This document shows positions 37,070-46,583 of a stretch of DNA of 58,568 nucleotides, piece after piece. The position numbers and the translations under genes are program-made. The DNA comes from an uncultured Lentisphaerota bacterium (GTDB lineage: Bacteria > Verrucomicrobiota > Lentisphaeria > Victivallales > UBA1829), in contig ONQZ01000015.1 of NCBI GenBank assembly GCA_900320095.1, positions 1 to 58,568 of the forward strand, read 5' to 3'. Each line of letters starts with the position of its first letter. Position 1 is the stretch's first letter. The notes below the pieces were generated by a model. It saw only the letters and a program-made list of their open reading frames with translations, was not told the origin of the DNA and did not search any database.

Positions 37070-37999
37070 TCAGAACCAGCCCCAGCAGCAGATGCCGGCG
37101 AGGACGGTATAGCCGGAAAGCATCATCAGCGGCGTGTCCATGGAATGCGGCGCGAAGGCTTCGGCGAACGTCATGAGCGGCGGGAGGATGACCAGCGCGG
37201 CGATGAACTGGCGCGCTGTGTCGAATTCGCCGTGGAAGATGAAGATCGCGATCAGCGTGGTGAAGAACACGCACGCGCTGCCCTCGTAGGAACGCGTGTA
37301 GCTGCGTTTGAAATTCCAGGCCGGGACCGTGTACTTGTGCTTGCCGAAATACTTTCCGATGGGCTCGGCGAGACCGTCGCCGATGCTCACCGCCAGCACG
37401 ATGATCATGACCAGGTACGGCTCGTGCAGGGTATTCTCGAAAAGGTTCTGGAAGATGACGCTCAGCAGAAGGCCGGGGAGCAGGTTGCCGAGGATGATCC
37501 ATTTCAGCGTGTGCGGACGGTCCTCGGGGCGGTCCATGGAGTTGAACTGGAGCATGAAGAACCGGCAGTTCTCGCGCAGCGGCTTGATGAGCAGCAGGAA
37601 GGTCAGCATCACGAAAAGCGTTTCCCACAGGTGCGGCAGCAGGCCTTCGTGCTTGCCGAAGGGATTGATCAGCGGGGCGAGGTAGGCAGCGAAATGCTGG
37701 AGCTTGCGCGTGTAGTTGACCTTGAACTTGGTCGGGCGCGTGTAGACGATGTACCCTTTTTCATCCGTGGCGCAGAATTTCCGGCAGATGAGACCGCCGA
37801 CCAGCGAGACCGCCCCGACGATGATGATCTTGGTCAGCCCGAACGCGAAGAAATCGCGGTCGATGATGCCGTTGCTGTCGTACCAGTAGGTATACAGGCT
37901 CAGACCGATGAGCGCATACAGCCACATGAAAAGGAAAGCGAGGTCGAATGTCCTGGTCCATGGTGCATCGTAGTTGCCGTATTCTTTTTCGCTGCTCAT
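37070..37999 (-). CDS. Dolichol/phytol-kinase-like membrane protein
   Basis: 309 residues with about seven or eight membrane helices. RKLQHFAAYL, SIGDGLAEPIGKYFGKHKY and RSYEGSACVFFTT follow the order seen in the CTP-dependent dolichol kinase / phytol kinase / CDP-diglyceride synthase-like superfamily, which phosphorylates isoprenoid alcohols or activates lipids. A role in recycling a polyprenol carrier would suit the glycan genes nearby, but this is inference. ATG at 37999 has GAAGGAG 7 nt upstream, better than the longer frame, whose ATG lies 14 codons earlier. Convergent with the TIM-barrel gene. Confidence 0.78.
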   Translation of the reverse strand: MSSEKEYGNYDAPWTRTFDLAFLFMWLYALIGLSLYTYWYDSNGIIDRDFFAFGLTKIIIVGAVSLVGGLICRKFCATDEKGYIVYTRPTKFKVNYTRKLQHFAAYLAPLINPFGKHEGLLPHLWETLFVMLTFLLLIKPLRENCRFFMLQFNSMDRPEDRPHTLKWIILGNLLPGLLLSVIFQNLFENTLHEPYLVMIIVLAVSIGDGLAEPIGKYFGKHKYTVPAWNFKRSYTRSYEGSACVFFTTLIAIFIFHGEFDTARQFIAALVILPPLMTFAEAFAPHSMDTPLMMLSGYTVLAGICCWGWF

Positions 38000-38059
38000 G
38001 AAGAATCTCCTTCGTTTTGGTCGCCCGTATGCGGGAACCATTGTTTATTATTTAGCGAT

Positions 38060-38088
38060 ACAATAACACGGAAAGACAGAAAAATCAA
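38060..38088 (-). promoter_or_regulatory. Promoter of kinase-like gene
   Basis: Minus strand TTGATT (38088-38083), 17-nt spacer, TATTGT (38065-38060). The remaining ~200 nt to phoH show only T-rich tracts and TTGACT at about 38219, possibly part of the phoH promoter. Confidence 0.6.
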
Positions 38089-38300
38089 GGCGGGATTCCA
38101 TCTTTTTTTCAGGCTTTTTTGATAATCCCGGCAAGAGCGGAAAGGAATGAATCGACGAAGAAAAGCCTTTCTCCGTTCCCGGCTTCACATTTTTTTCGCA
38201 TTTTTTTTCGCATTCCGGCTTGACTTTTCTTCGATTCGGGGAAACAGTATGTTGAAACAAATCTTTTACAGTCCCCGTTCAACAGAAAGGATCCCCGCGA

Positions 38301-39629
38301 ATGAAAAAAACGTACGTGCTCGATACGAATGTCATCCTCCACAGCGCCCAGGCGCTGAACTCGTTTGAGGACAACGAAGTCGTCATCCCCATGACCGTGA
38401 TCGAGGAGCTGGACAAGTTCAAACGCAATCAGGATGAACTCGGCCGCAACACCCGTCAGGCGATCCGCCAGATCGACGCGCTCCGGCAGAAAGGCTCGCT
38501 CGCGGAGGGCGTTCCGCTCGACAATTCTTCGGATCCCGACAAGTGCGGCAGCCTCCGCGTCATGATCAGCGAGGGGCACCTCTCCGGCAGCTCGGACATG
38601 AAGGTGCCGGACAACCGCATCCTGAACGTGGCGAAGATGCTCATGGACCAGAAAAAGCAGCCCGTGATCTTCATCACCAAGGACCTGAACCTGCGCCTGA
38701 AAGCCGACGCGCTGGGCATCCCCGTGGAGGATTTCGAGTGCGAGCAGGTCAACAGCGACGAACTCTACTCCGGTGTGCTCACGCTCCCGTCCGACGCCGA
38801 CCTCATGACGCAGTTCCACCGCGACGGCTTCATCGAGATCCCGAAGGACCTCACGGTCTACCCGAACCAATTCGTGATCTTCGCGGACAAGGCGAACGAG
38901 CACCACACCACCGTCGGCTGGTGCCGCCACGGCCGCATCGAGGTCCTCCCCGAAGGCGCGGGCGAACACGTCGGCGGCATCACGCCGCGCAGCCTCGAAC
39001 AGCGCATGGCGCTGATCCTGCTCACCGATCCCGACATTCAGGTCGTCTCGCTGGTCGGTCAGGCGGGCAGCGGCAAGACCCTCCTCGCGCTCGCCGCCGC
39101 CGTCGAACAGGCGATCAACAACAACCTGTACGAACGCATCCTCGTGAGCCGTCCGATCGTGCCGATGGGCAAGGACATCGGCTACATGCCCGGCGGCAAG
39201 GACGAAAAGCTCTCCGTCTGGATGCAGCCCATCTACGACAACCTCGAATTCCTCCTGCAGAACGGCGGCAAGAAGGACCAGCAGACCGTGCGCCGCCGCC
39301 TCGACGACATGCGCCGCAACCATCAGCTTGAGCTCGAAGCCCTCACCTACATCCGCGGACGCAGCATCCCGCGCCAGTTCATCATCGTGGACGAGGCGCA
39401 GAACCTGACGCCGCACGAGGTCAAGACCATCGTCAGCCGCGCCGGAATGGGCTCCAAGATGATCCTCACCGGCGACCCCGCCCAGATCGACAATCCCTAT
39501 CTGGACGCCTCCAGCAACGGCCTCTCCTACCTCGTCGAGCATCTCAAGGGCATCGACCTCCACGGACACATCACGCTGCGGAAAAGCGAACGCAGTCCGC
39601 TCGCCGCGGCCGCCGCCGAACACCTTTGA
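38301..39629 (+). CDS. PhoH-like ATPase with PIN domain
   Basis: 442 residues. N-terminal PIN nuclease domain (1-170; YVLDTNVIL, EELDKFK and later Asp residues PDNRIL) joined to a PhoH-type RNA helicase/ATPase (230-442) with Walker A GQAGSGKT near 253 and Walker B VDEAQN. This is the YlaK/PhoH2 layout, thought to unwind and cut RNA in the cytoplasm. AAGGA precedes the ATG. It stands alone between a divergent kinase-like gene and a strong terminator. Confidence 0.92.
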   Translation: MKKTYVLDTNVILHSAQALNSFEDNEVVIPMTVIEELDKFKRNQDELGRNTRQAIRQIDALRQKGSLAEGVPLDNSSDPDKCGSLRVMISEGHLSGSSDMKVPDNRILNVAKMLMDQKKQPVIFITKDLNLRLKADALGIPVEDFECEQVNSDELYSGVLTLPSDADLMTQFHRDGFIEIPKDLTVYPNQFVIFADKANEHHTTVGWCRHGRIEVLPEGAGEHVGGITPRSLEQRMALILLTDPDIQVVSLVGQAGSGKTLLALAAAVEQAINNNLYERILVSRPIVPMGKDIGYMPGGKDEKLSVWMQPIYDNLEFLLQNGGKKDQQTVRRRLDDMRRNHQLELEALTYIRGRSIPRQFIIVDEAQNLTPHEVKTIVSRAGMGSKMILTGDPAQIDNPYLDASSNGLSYLVEHLKGIDLHGHITLRKSERSPLAAAAAEHL

Positions 39630-39663
39630 TCCTCACACACAGCGTTACAGAACGTTAATTACA

Positions 39664-39693
39664 GCTCCGTCGGTTCGCCGGCGGGGCTTTTTT
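39664..39693 (+). terminator. Terminator after phoH-like gene
   Basis: Ten-bp stem GCTCCGTCGG / CCGGCGGGGC closed by a TTCG tetraloop and followed by six T. Confidence 0.88.
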
Positions 39694-39728
39694 GCACAAA
39701 AAGTATATTCTTTTTTTCAGAAATGGAT

Positions 39729-39755
39729 TTGCTTTCTCGAAAAAGCGTGTATATT
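39729..39755 (+). promoter_or_regulatory. Promoter of GH27 gene
   Basis: TTGCTT (39729-39734), 15-nt spacer, TATATT (39750-39755). Confidence 0.45.
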
Positions 39756-39806
39756 AGACTATAAAAACAGTCTTTACCACCTTACAGCAACACAGAAAGG
39801 CAAGTT

Positions 39807-41591
39807 ATGACCACCATGATGAAAACACTTTGCGCCAGTGCGATTTTTGCCACGGCCGCCGCGGCATCCGCCGATTTCCACGACTGGGCCAAATCCCCGC
39901 CGATGGGCTGGAACAGCTGGGACTGCTTCGGCACCACCATCACCGACGAGATCGCCCGCGCCCAGGCCGACGCGCAGGAAAAATACCTGAAGGACGCCGG
40001 CTGGGAATACTTCGTGGTCGACATCCAGTGGTACGAGGGCGGTTCCCAGGGACACGGCTACAGACGCGACGCCGTCCTCTCCATGGACGAGTTCGGACGC
40101 CTGCTCCCCGCCCCCAACAAGTTCCCGTCCTCCGTCGACGGCAAGGGCTTCAAGCCGCTCGCCGACTACGTCCACGCGAAGGGCCTCAAGTTCGGCATCC
40201 ACCTCATGCGCGGCATCCCGAAGCAGGCGGTCCGGCAGAACACCCCGGTCAAGGGCACCAGCTACCGAGCCCAGGACATCGCGAACACCCGCAGCACCTG
40301 CGCGTGGAACCCGGACATGTACGGCGTCGACATGAACAAGCCCGGCGCGCAGGAATACTACGACTCCGTCTTCGAGCTCTACGCCTCCTGGGGCATCGAC
40401 TTCATCAAGGTCGACGACATCTCCCGTCCCTACGACCGCGTCCAGCAGCTCGAGATCGAGGCGATGCGCAAGGCGATCGACAAGACCGGACGCCCGATCG
40501 TCTTCAGCCTCTCCCCCGGCGACACCCCCGTCGCGAAGGGCGCGCACGTGAACCGCTTCGCCAACATGTGGCGCGTCTCCGACGACTTCTGGGACCGCTG
40601 GGATCCCCTCTACGGCATGTTCGGCAGGCTTGACAAGTGGACTCCGTACCGCATCGAGGGCGCGTACCCAGACGCCGACATGCTCCCGTTCGGCATCATC
40701 GAATTCCGCCGTCCCACCCGGTTCACGCATGACGAACAGGTCACCTGCATGTCCCTCTGGTGCATCGCCCGCTCCCCGCTCATGCTCGGCGCGGACATGA
40801 CCAAGTTCGACAACGACGAATGGACCGTGAAACTCCTCACGAACAAGGAGGTCCTCGCCGTCAACCAGCACAGCACGAACAACCGCCAGATATCGAACAA
40901 GGGCGACCTCATCGTCTGGGCCGCCGACATCCCCGGCAGCAAGGACAAGTACGTTGCGCTCTTCAACGCCTCCACGCCCGGCAGCCGCGAGGTCGACTTC
41001 CTGAAGGCGAAATACCGCAGCATCCGCATCGGCGGCGACGGCGAACGCGAAGCACAGGTAAAGGCGGACATCAGCGGCTCCAAGGCGTTCGCGCTCGCGG
41101 TCACCGACGGCGGCGACACCAACAACTGGGACCACGCCGCCTGGCTGGAACCCGTCATCTCCGGTCCCGCAGGCTCCAAAAAGCTCACCGAGCTGAAGTG
41201 GAAGAGCGCCCAGCAGGGCTGGGGCGCCACACGCGTCGGACTGACCTCCGACGGACGCCGCATCGACGGCATCGGCACGCACGCCGTCTCCGTCATCATC
41301 TACGACCGCCCCGAAGGCTACAACACCGTCACCGCGCGCGGCGTCCTCGCCGACGACGCGGAGAACCGGGGCGGCACGGTCGAGTTCCTCGTCCTCACCG
41401 ACGAGGCGTTCGGCGCGGAGGCGAAGGAAGAGGGCGAAGTTACCGTGAACTTCTCCGACCTCGGCATCGGCAAGCGCGCACGCGTCCGCGACCTCTGGGC
41501 GCAGAAGGACCTCGGCACCTTCGACGACTCCTTCTCCAAGGTGCTGAAATGCCACGCCGCGGGCCTCTACAGGATCACCCCCGTAGAGTGA
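39807..41591 (+). CDS. Exported GH27 alpha-galactosidase with inserted NPCBM-like domain
   Basis: 594 residues. A short signal peptide (about 1-20, cleaved near ASA) is followed by the GH27 barrel (KSPPMGWNSWDCFGT near the start). The nucleophile is Asp203 in FIKVDD and the acid/base Asp259 or Asp260 in RVSDDFWDRW. It would release terminal alpha-galactose from plant galactosides or glycans. The C-terminal beta domain is interrupted: after about 425 an NPCBM-like module (LKWKSAQQGWG, GIGTHAVSVIIYD, GGTVEFLV) is inserted, and the last strands (VNFSDLGIGKRARVRDLWA) resume near 545. That insert probably binds carbohydrate. Substrate preference is inferred from family only. Confidence 0.9.
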   Translation: MTTMMKTLCASAIFATAAAASADFHDWAKSPPMGWNSWDCFGTTITDEIARAQADAQEKYLKDAGWEYFVVDIQWYEGGSQGHGYRRDAVLSMDEFGRLLPAPNKFPSSVDGKGFKPLADYVHAKGLKFGIHLMRGIPKQAVRQNTPVKGTSYRAQDIANTRSTCAWNPDMYGVDMNKPGAQEYYDSVFELYASWGIDFIKVDDISRPYDRVQQLEIEAMRKAIDKTGRPIVFSLSPGDTPVAKGAHVNRFANMWRVSDDFWDRWDPLYGMFGRLDKWTPYRIEGAYPDADMLPFGIIEFRRPTRFTHDEQVTCMSLWCIARSPLMLGADMTKFDNDEWTVKLLTNKEVLAVNQHSTNNRQISNKGDLIVWAADIPGSKDKYVALFNASTPGSREVDFLKAKYRSIRIGGDGEREAQVKADISGSKAFALAVTDGGDTNNWDHAAWLEPVISGPAGSKKLTELKWKSAQQGWGATRVGLTSDGRRIDGIGTHAVSVIIYDRPEGYNTVTARGVLADDAENRGGTVEFLVLTDEAFGAEAKEEGEVTVNFSDLGIGKRARVRDLWAQKDLGTFDDSFSKVLKCHAAGLYRITPVE

Positions 41592-41624
41592 GCGCATCCG
41601 GCTGACATAGATCAGCATGTTTCA

Positions 41625-41658
41625 GATCGCCGGACAACAAATCCGGCGGTCTTTTTTT
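41625..41658 (+). terminator. Terminator after GH27 gene
   Basis: GATCGCCGGA pairs with TCCGGCGGTC (one T-G pair), followed by seven T. Confidence 0.82.
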
Positions 41659-41797
41659 GTCCGCGTTTTCGCGGGGAAAAACTGCCCGGTCCGGCTTGCG
41701 GATTATTTGAAACGGGCATGCGGCATAAACTTTTAACGACAGTTTCGCGGAAACCGGAAACTTTTTCTTTTTTTCTCTAAAAGTAAAGAAAAACAAG

Positions 41798-41825
41798 TTG
41801 ACATTCCGCGAATGAATGCTATAGT
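41798..41825 (+). promoter_or_regulatory. Promoter of AIDA-like gene 1
   Basis: TTGACA (41798-41803), 16-nt spacer, TATAGT (41820-41825); the closest to consensus -35 in the window. Confidence 0.65.
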
Positions 41826-41879
41826 AGTCGTGTTTTCAACTTTTTATTGACTCAAACACCTTCACAAGGAGCCAAATCC

Positions 41880-44800
41880 ATGACCGAAATCATAATCTCG
41901 TCCGGCGTCGTCAGTTCCGGCCTCGTTGCCAACAGCGAAACCCCAATCTACGTGTCCGGCGGCACCATCACCGAAACCACCGTCGACTCCTATGGTCATG
42001 TGACCGTCATGCTGGACGGCGGCATCGCGGACAGCACCATCATCAACGCCAGCGGCGGGATGTACGTCTCGTCCGGCGGCCAGTGCAGGAACACCGTGCT
42101 GGACGGCAGCGGCGCCTATCTTCACGCCGACTACGACGTGGCGTACGTGACCGGCACCACGGTGAACAACGGCGGCACCGCGGACCTCCAGGCGACTTGG
42201 ATCGACGACCTCGTCGTGAACTCCTGGGGCCGTGTGAACGTCTTCGGCGGCACCGTCCACAACGCGGTCGTCAACGGACAGGGCAGCATGAATCTCGCGA
42301 ACAGCAACACGATCGCATACGACATGCTTATCTCCGGTTCGTTCTACGAACGCGCCCAAGTGGTCGCCTCGTTTGGAGCCACGATCGAAGGCGCCACGGT
42401 CGGCCCCGCCTGGCTGATCGTCTCCGGCGGCACCACTACGCTGAACGATGCTCAGATCGAAAACGGCGGCATGGTTTCCGTCGGCAGGGGCGCGGTCGCG
42501 TCCAATGCCACCGTCAATTTCGGCGGCTCCATGTCCATCTCCGGCGGCAGCGCGGACCTGGTCACCGTGAACTCCGGCGGCTGGCTCAGCGCGGGGTACG
42601 AATCGGGCTACTATTCCGACGGCGGCGCCACGAGAGTCGTGGAAAATGGCGGCGCGGTCTACATCGGCTCGAACACCACCTTTACGTCCAGCTGGGACTC
42701 CGCGTCCAGCCGCTACGTCAGCATTTCCTCCACCTACATCTTCCCCGTCGAGTTCGCGTCCAACACCTTCAGCGGCCTGGTCTTTCCCGCAACCGACGGC
42801 AGATGGGCCACGGTCCACTCCGGCACCACGGCGCTCGACATCAAAACGTCCGGCGGCGGCGGGATGACCGTCTTCTCCGGCGGCATCGTGAGCGGCTTCC
42901 AGAACACGCCCGTCACCTGGACTTCGTCCTGGTCCGGCTGGCAGTACTCCAGCCACTACGACGAAGAGTCCGGCGAATGGATCTATGAAAGCAGCCTGGT
43001 GTCCTCCTCGGCCGACGTCACCACGGTCGGCGGCCTGACAGTCAACAGCGGCGGCAGAGTCACCGGACTCGTCGCACAGTCTCTTGAGGGATTGGACAAC
43101 TACTACAACACCTACATGACCTTCCAGGTCGCCCGCGACACCTACGTCTCCGGCACGGTCGACGGAGCCGACTTCAACCTGTCGAACGGCCAGCTGTCCG
43201 ACGTGAACGTGAAGGACGTCTCCTTCCAGTACATGAGCGGCTCGTTCGCGCATGACGTGACCCAGGTCAACGGCAACGCCGTCTTCGAATCCCGCTCGTA
43301 CGCCGCGAACATGGTCTACAGCGGCACCAATGTGCTCATCAACCGCGGCGCGGCCGTCGACGGCGTCAAGACCGTTGCCGTCCCGTACACCTATACGGAA
43401 TACCCCATGAGCTTCGGCGAAGAAGAACCGGAGCCGATCGTGGTCGAGACGTCCCGCGGCGGCAGCGTGAGGATCCTCGCCGGAGCCACCGTCACCAACC
43501 TCGACCTGGATGAAGCCACCGGCCTCTCCATGCAGGTCTCCCCCTTCACGACCGTGACCGGCATGTCCGGCGGCGTCGCCGTGAACCAGCAGGGCGGCGT
43601 ATTCGCAAGCGCCTCCCTCGGCAGTACCACCATCGAGGTGCTCGGCCCCTCGGCCTACTACGATGATGCGACAAGCAGCATCGTCAGCATCTCCGGCGGC
43701 ACGGCGGCCGACCTCATCGTGAACATGGGCGCGGGCGTACTCGTCAGCAGCGGCGGCATCGCGCTGAACATGACGGAAAACGGCGGCGCGGTCTCCGTCG
43801 ACTGGGACTACTACAACGACATGCCGACGGGTACCGCCACGTTCGCCTCGAACACGTTCTCCTACGACCATCTGGAAGGAGCGGTGACTGTCCACAAGAA
43901 CACGATCGCCCAGGACAACGTCTTCTACGGCGGCGATCTGGCCGTGTACAGCGGCGGCATCGTGAACAACTTCTACACCGTACCCGGAATGCCGGGAGCA
44001 GGCGGCGGCATGGTCAACGCCGAATTCGAAAGCGGCGCGATCGTCTCGAACTTCGACACGGTCCGCTATGCCTCCGGACAATACCACCCCGGACACTTCG
44101 GCTACGCGGCCGGCATCCAGGCCACGAAACTCCGCCTCACCGACTACGACGGCATTACGCTGGGGGTCGACAAGGACACCGTCATCGCCAACGCCTCGCT
44201 CGACAACATCCCGTTCGCCGTCACGAGCGGCGTCCTCTCCGGATTCCACGCCAACGGCGACGGCTGGTTCTCCGACGAGATCACGATCACCGACGGCGGA
44301 CGGATGATCGACTGTTACATCGATTCCTTCGGCCAGGTCACTCTGATGGACGGCGCGTCCGCCGACAACCTCACGGTCGCGAACAACTACCTCTCCGTCA
44401 GCTCCGGCTGCGTCGCCGAAAATGTGACGGTCGGCCTGCCCATGACGGTGGAGCCCTACGAGAAATACAACAGCGCCGGGGCCTACGTCAACGGCACGAT
44501 ACGTGACTTCACCGTGAACGATCACAGCACGGTCGAAGTCTACAGCGGCGGCAAAGCCACCGGTGCGATCCGTCTCGGCAGCGAGGGCACCGCCCAGCTC
44601 AACGTCTACTACAACGGCGTCCTCGAGTTTGACCTCACCGACAAGTCCGCGCTCTCCGTGTCGCGCGTCGACAACCTTAACGCGGTCAGCATGGAGTACG
44701 GAGCGAGATACGACATCGTGGTCGGTGAGGAACAGGCCGCGGGCAAATACGTCCTGGCCGACAACTACATGTCCGACGTCGAGACGAAATACAACCTGGT

Positions 44801-46463
44801 CGGCATCTCCGGGACCACGTACGGCTGCTTCATCGGCGGCTGGGTGAATGTGGAAGTCGAGGGCGTCACACTTGAACAATACAAGTACACGTACTACAAG
44901 GAAAGCTCGACACAGCCCGATTACAACGTCTCGCTCGACCGCCGATACTCTAGCGGAAGGGAACAGCTCGTCCTCACGGTCGATTCCGCGTTCTCGCCCG
45001 TCGCATGGCTGGCGGCCCCGACGATTACGGCCAGCGAAACCAAGTTCACGAATCAGGACGTCGTGCTGACCGCGACCGCCGAAAAGGCGGACGTGGAGTT
45101 CAGCCTCGACGGCACGACCTGGCAGGCGTACACGGAAGGCGGCATCACGGTCACGGCCAACGGCAAGTACTACTTCCGCGCCAAGAATGGCGAAGGCACC
45201 GTCTCAGACGCCGCGACCTTTACCGTGAGCAACATCGACAAGGTCGCCCCGACCACGGCCACGAACCTGAGCGCCTCGGTCGGCGACGAGTCGAACGTGA
45301 CCCTGAGATGGACCGATGCCACCGACGACTTCTCCGGCGTGATGGGATACAACCTCTCCTACTGGCAGGACGGCATGGATGCCGTCACCCTGTCCACCCC
45401 CGCGTACATCAATGAACTGAGCGGTCTCGCCAACGGCACCTGGCACTGGACCGTTCAGACGTACGACTACGCCGGAAACGTCTCCGACGCCGTCGCGGGA
45501 ACCGACTTCGCGATCAGCGGCGGCACCGTCACTCCGACCCCGACCCACATCGCAAAGGGCGATATCGATGGCAACGGCGTGTCCGACGTGATGTTCGTGT
45601 GGACGGGCGAGCACGGCGACGGCAACTACCAGCACGGCTACTGGATGAACGGGACCAATACCTGGCAGTCCGCCAACAGCAGTCACCCCGCCGAATGGGA
45701 AAACCTCGGCTGCTACGACATGACCGGCGACGGCAAGGCGGATTCCGTGCTGGTCGGCAACGTGGTCGTGAACGAGGTCAAGGGCGCGTACATCGGGTAT
45801 TACGCCGATGCGAACGACCTGCCCGACGGCTCCACGTGGGTCAACATCGGCTATCTGAACAACGCCGACAACATCGACTGGAAGAACAAAGTCGGCAAAC
45901 TCACCGGGAAATCCGCCAATTCGATCGTGTGGTACGCGCCCGAACTCTACGCCCTCGGCGCGTGGACCGACGGCACCGACAGCTGGGTCACGCTCAGCAG
46001 CTCCTTCGGCGGCGACGCCTGGACGCTCGTCGGCTGCGGCGATTTCGACGGCAACGGAAAAGATTCCGTGCTGATGAGCTTCAACAACGGCCAGCTCTTC
46101 TATGCGGCCGACCTCGACGGAACCGTCACGGCTCTCGGCAGTGCCAACTGGTCCGGCTGGGAAGTCCGCGCCATCGGCGATTTCTCCGGCGACACGAAGG
46201 ACGACCTGGTCCTCTTCCACAAGGAAACCGGCTCCATGGTCATGCTCGCCGACGGCAACGCCGACAGCTACACCTCCGTCGGCCAGCTCGACGCGAACGA
46301 CTGGTTCGTGGTCGGCGCGGGCGACTACAACGGCGACCAGAAGGACGACCTGCTCGTGCGTCAGATCTCCACCGGCATGCTCGGTTACTACAGCACCGGC
46401 GACATGGCGCAGTGGAACACGCTCGGCTACGGCGTCGACATGAACTGGACCGTCATCGCTTAA
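41880..46463 (+). CDS. Giant AIDA-like repeat protein with Ig, FN3 and FG-GAP-like C-terminal domain
   Basis: 1527 residues. Residues 1-1000 are imperfect ~20-residue beta repeats (V-SGG, G-V-NGG, AVVNSGG patterns) like AIDA/autotransporter passenger helices. Then an Ig-like region (about 1045-1118), a fibronectin-III-like domain (about 1120-1215) and a C-terminal 300-residue domain with five Asp-rich loops (DIDGNGVSD, DMTGDGKAD, DFDGNGKDS, DFSGDTKDD, DYNGDQKDD) of FG-GAP/VCBS type, probably calcium-binding, ending NWTVIA. There is no signal peptide and no outer-membrane beta-barrel, so export must use another signal, perhaps the shared C-terminus. ATG at 41880 has AAGGAG upstream. Likely a surface adhesin or matrix protein; not proven. 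Confidence 0.85.
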   Translation: MTEIIISSGVVSSGLVANSETPIYVSGGTITETTVDSYGHVTVMLDGGIADSTIINASGGMYVSSGGQCRNTVLDGSGAYLHADYDVAYVTGTTVNNGGTADLQATWIDDLVVNSWGRVNVFGGTVHNAVVNGQGSMNLANSNTIAYDMLISGSFYERAQVVASFGATIEGATVGPAWLIVSGGTTTLNDAQIENGGMVSVGRGAVASNATVNFGGSMSISGGSADLVTVNSGGWLSAGYESGYYSDGGATRVVENGGAVYIGSNTTFTSSWDSASSRYVSISSTYIFPVEFASNTFSGLVFPATDGRWATVHSGTTALDIKTSGGGGMTVFSGGIVSGFQNTPVTWTSSWSGWQYSSHYDEESGEWIYESSLVSSSADVTTVGGLTVNSGGRVTGLVAQSLEGLDNYYNTYMTFQVARDTYVSGTVDGADFNLSNGQLSDVNVKDVSFQYMSGSFAHDVTQVNGNAVFESRSYAANMVYSGTNVLINRGAAVDGVKTVAVPYTYTEYPMSFGEEEPEPIVVETSRGGSVRILAGATVTNLDLDEATGLSMQVSPFTTVTGMSGGVAVNQQGGVFASASLGSTTIEVLGPSAYYDDATSSIVSISGGTAADLIVNMGAGVLVSSGGIALNMTENGGAVSVDWDYYNDMPTGTATFASNTFSYDHLEGAVTVHKNTIAQDNVFYGGDLAVYSGGIVNNFYTVPGMPGAGGGMVNAEFESGAIVSNFDTVRYASGQYHPGHFGYAAGIQATKLRLTDYDGITLGVDKDTVIANASLDNIPFAVTSGVLSGFHANGDGWFSDEITITDGGRMIDCYIDSFGQVTLMDGASADNLTVANNYLSVSSGCVAENVTVGLPMTVEPYEKYNSAGAYVNGTIRDFTVNDHSTVEVYSGGKATGAIRLGSEGTAQLNVYYNGVLEFDLTDKSALSVSRVDNLNAVSMEYGARYDIVVGEEQAAGKYVLADNYMSDVETKYNLVGISGTTYGCFIGGWVNVEVEGVTLEQYKYTYYKESSTQPDYNVSLDRRYSSGREQLVLTVDSAFSPVAWLAAPTITASETKFTNQDVVLTATAEKADVEFSLDGTTWQAYTEGGITVTANGKYYFRAKNGEGTVSDAATFTVSNIDKVAPTTATNLSASVGDESNVTLRWTDATDDFSGVMGYNLSYWQDGMDAVTLSTPAYINELSGLANGTWHWTVQTYDYAGNVSDAVAGTDFAISGGTVTPTPTHIAKGDIDGNGVSDVMFVWTGEHGDGNYQHGYWMNGTNTWQSANSSHPAEWENLGCYDMTGDGKADSVLVGNVVVNEVKGAYIGYYADANDLPDGSTWVNIGYLNNADNIDWKNKVGKLTGKSANSIVWYAPELYALGAWTDGTDSWVTLSSSFGGDAWTLVGCGDFDGNGKDSVLMSFNNGQLFYAADLDGTVTALGSANWSGWEVRAIGDFSGDTKDDLVLFHKETGSMVMLADGNADSYTSVGQLDANDWFVVGAGDYNGDQKDDLLVRQISTGMLGYYSTGDMAQWNTLGYGVDMNWTVIA
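45549..46463 (+). repeat. Shared C-terminal domain, copy 1
   Basis: Coding segment nearly identical at DNA level to 54709-55618 in the second AIDA-like gene; long stretches such as the region encoding WMNG ... VGNVVVNEVKGAYIGYYAD match almost base for base. Confidence 0.8.
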
Positions 46464-46505
46464 CACACGAAGTGTGCCGTGTAGTGCTCTGTTGCGCGGG
46501 AGCAC
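46464..46505 (+). repeat. Repeat family 1, copy B (paired hairpins)
   Basis: Begins on the base after the TAA. CACAC-GAA-GTGTG, CCGT, GTAGTGC, then hairpin GTGCTC/GAGCAC with loop TGTTGCGCGG. Confidence 0.7.
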
Positions 46506-46525
46506 AAAACAAACAAAAACGATTC

Positions 46526-46565
46526 AGCCCTCGCAGTCATTTCTGATTGCGAGGGCTTCTCTTTT
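46526..46565 (+). terminator. Terminator between AIDA-like gene 1 and FkbM gene
   Basis: AGCCCTCGCA (46526-46535) pairs with TGCGAGGGCT (46548-46557); TCTCTTTT follows. Sits between convergent genes and may serve both. Confidence 0.75.
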
Positions 46566-46583
46566 AAAGGACCTGACCTCTGA

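Noticed and set aside
37064..38122. 352-residue plus-strand frame over the kinase-like gene
   Set aside because: Antisense shadow; the minus-strand frame has membrane helices and a good ribosome site.
41880..46463. Classical type V autotransporter
   Set aside because: Passenger-like repeats only: no signal peptide and no C-terminal beta-barrel.
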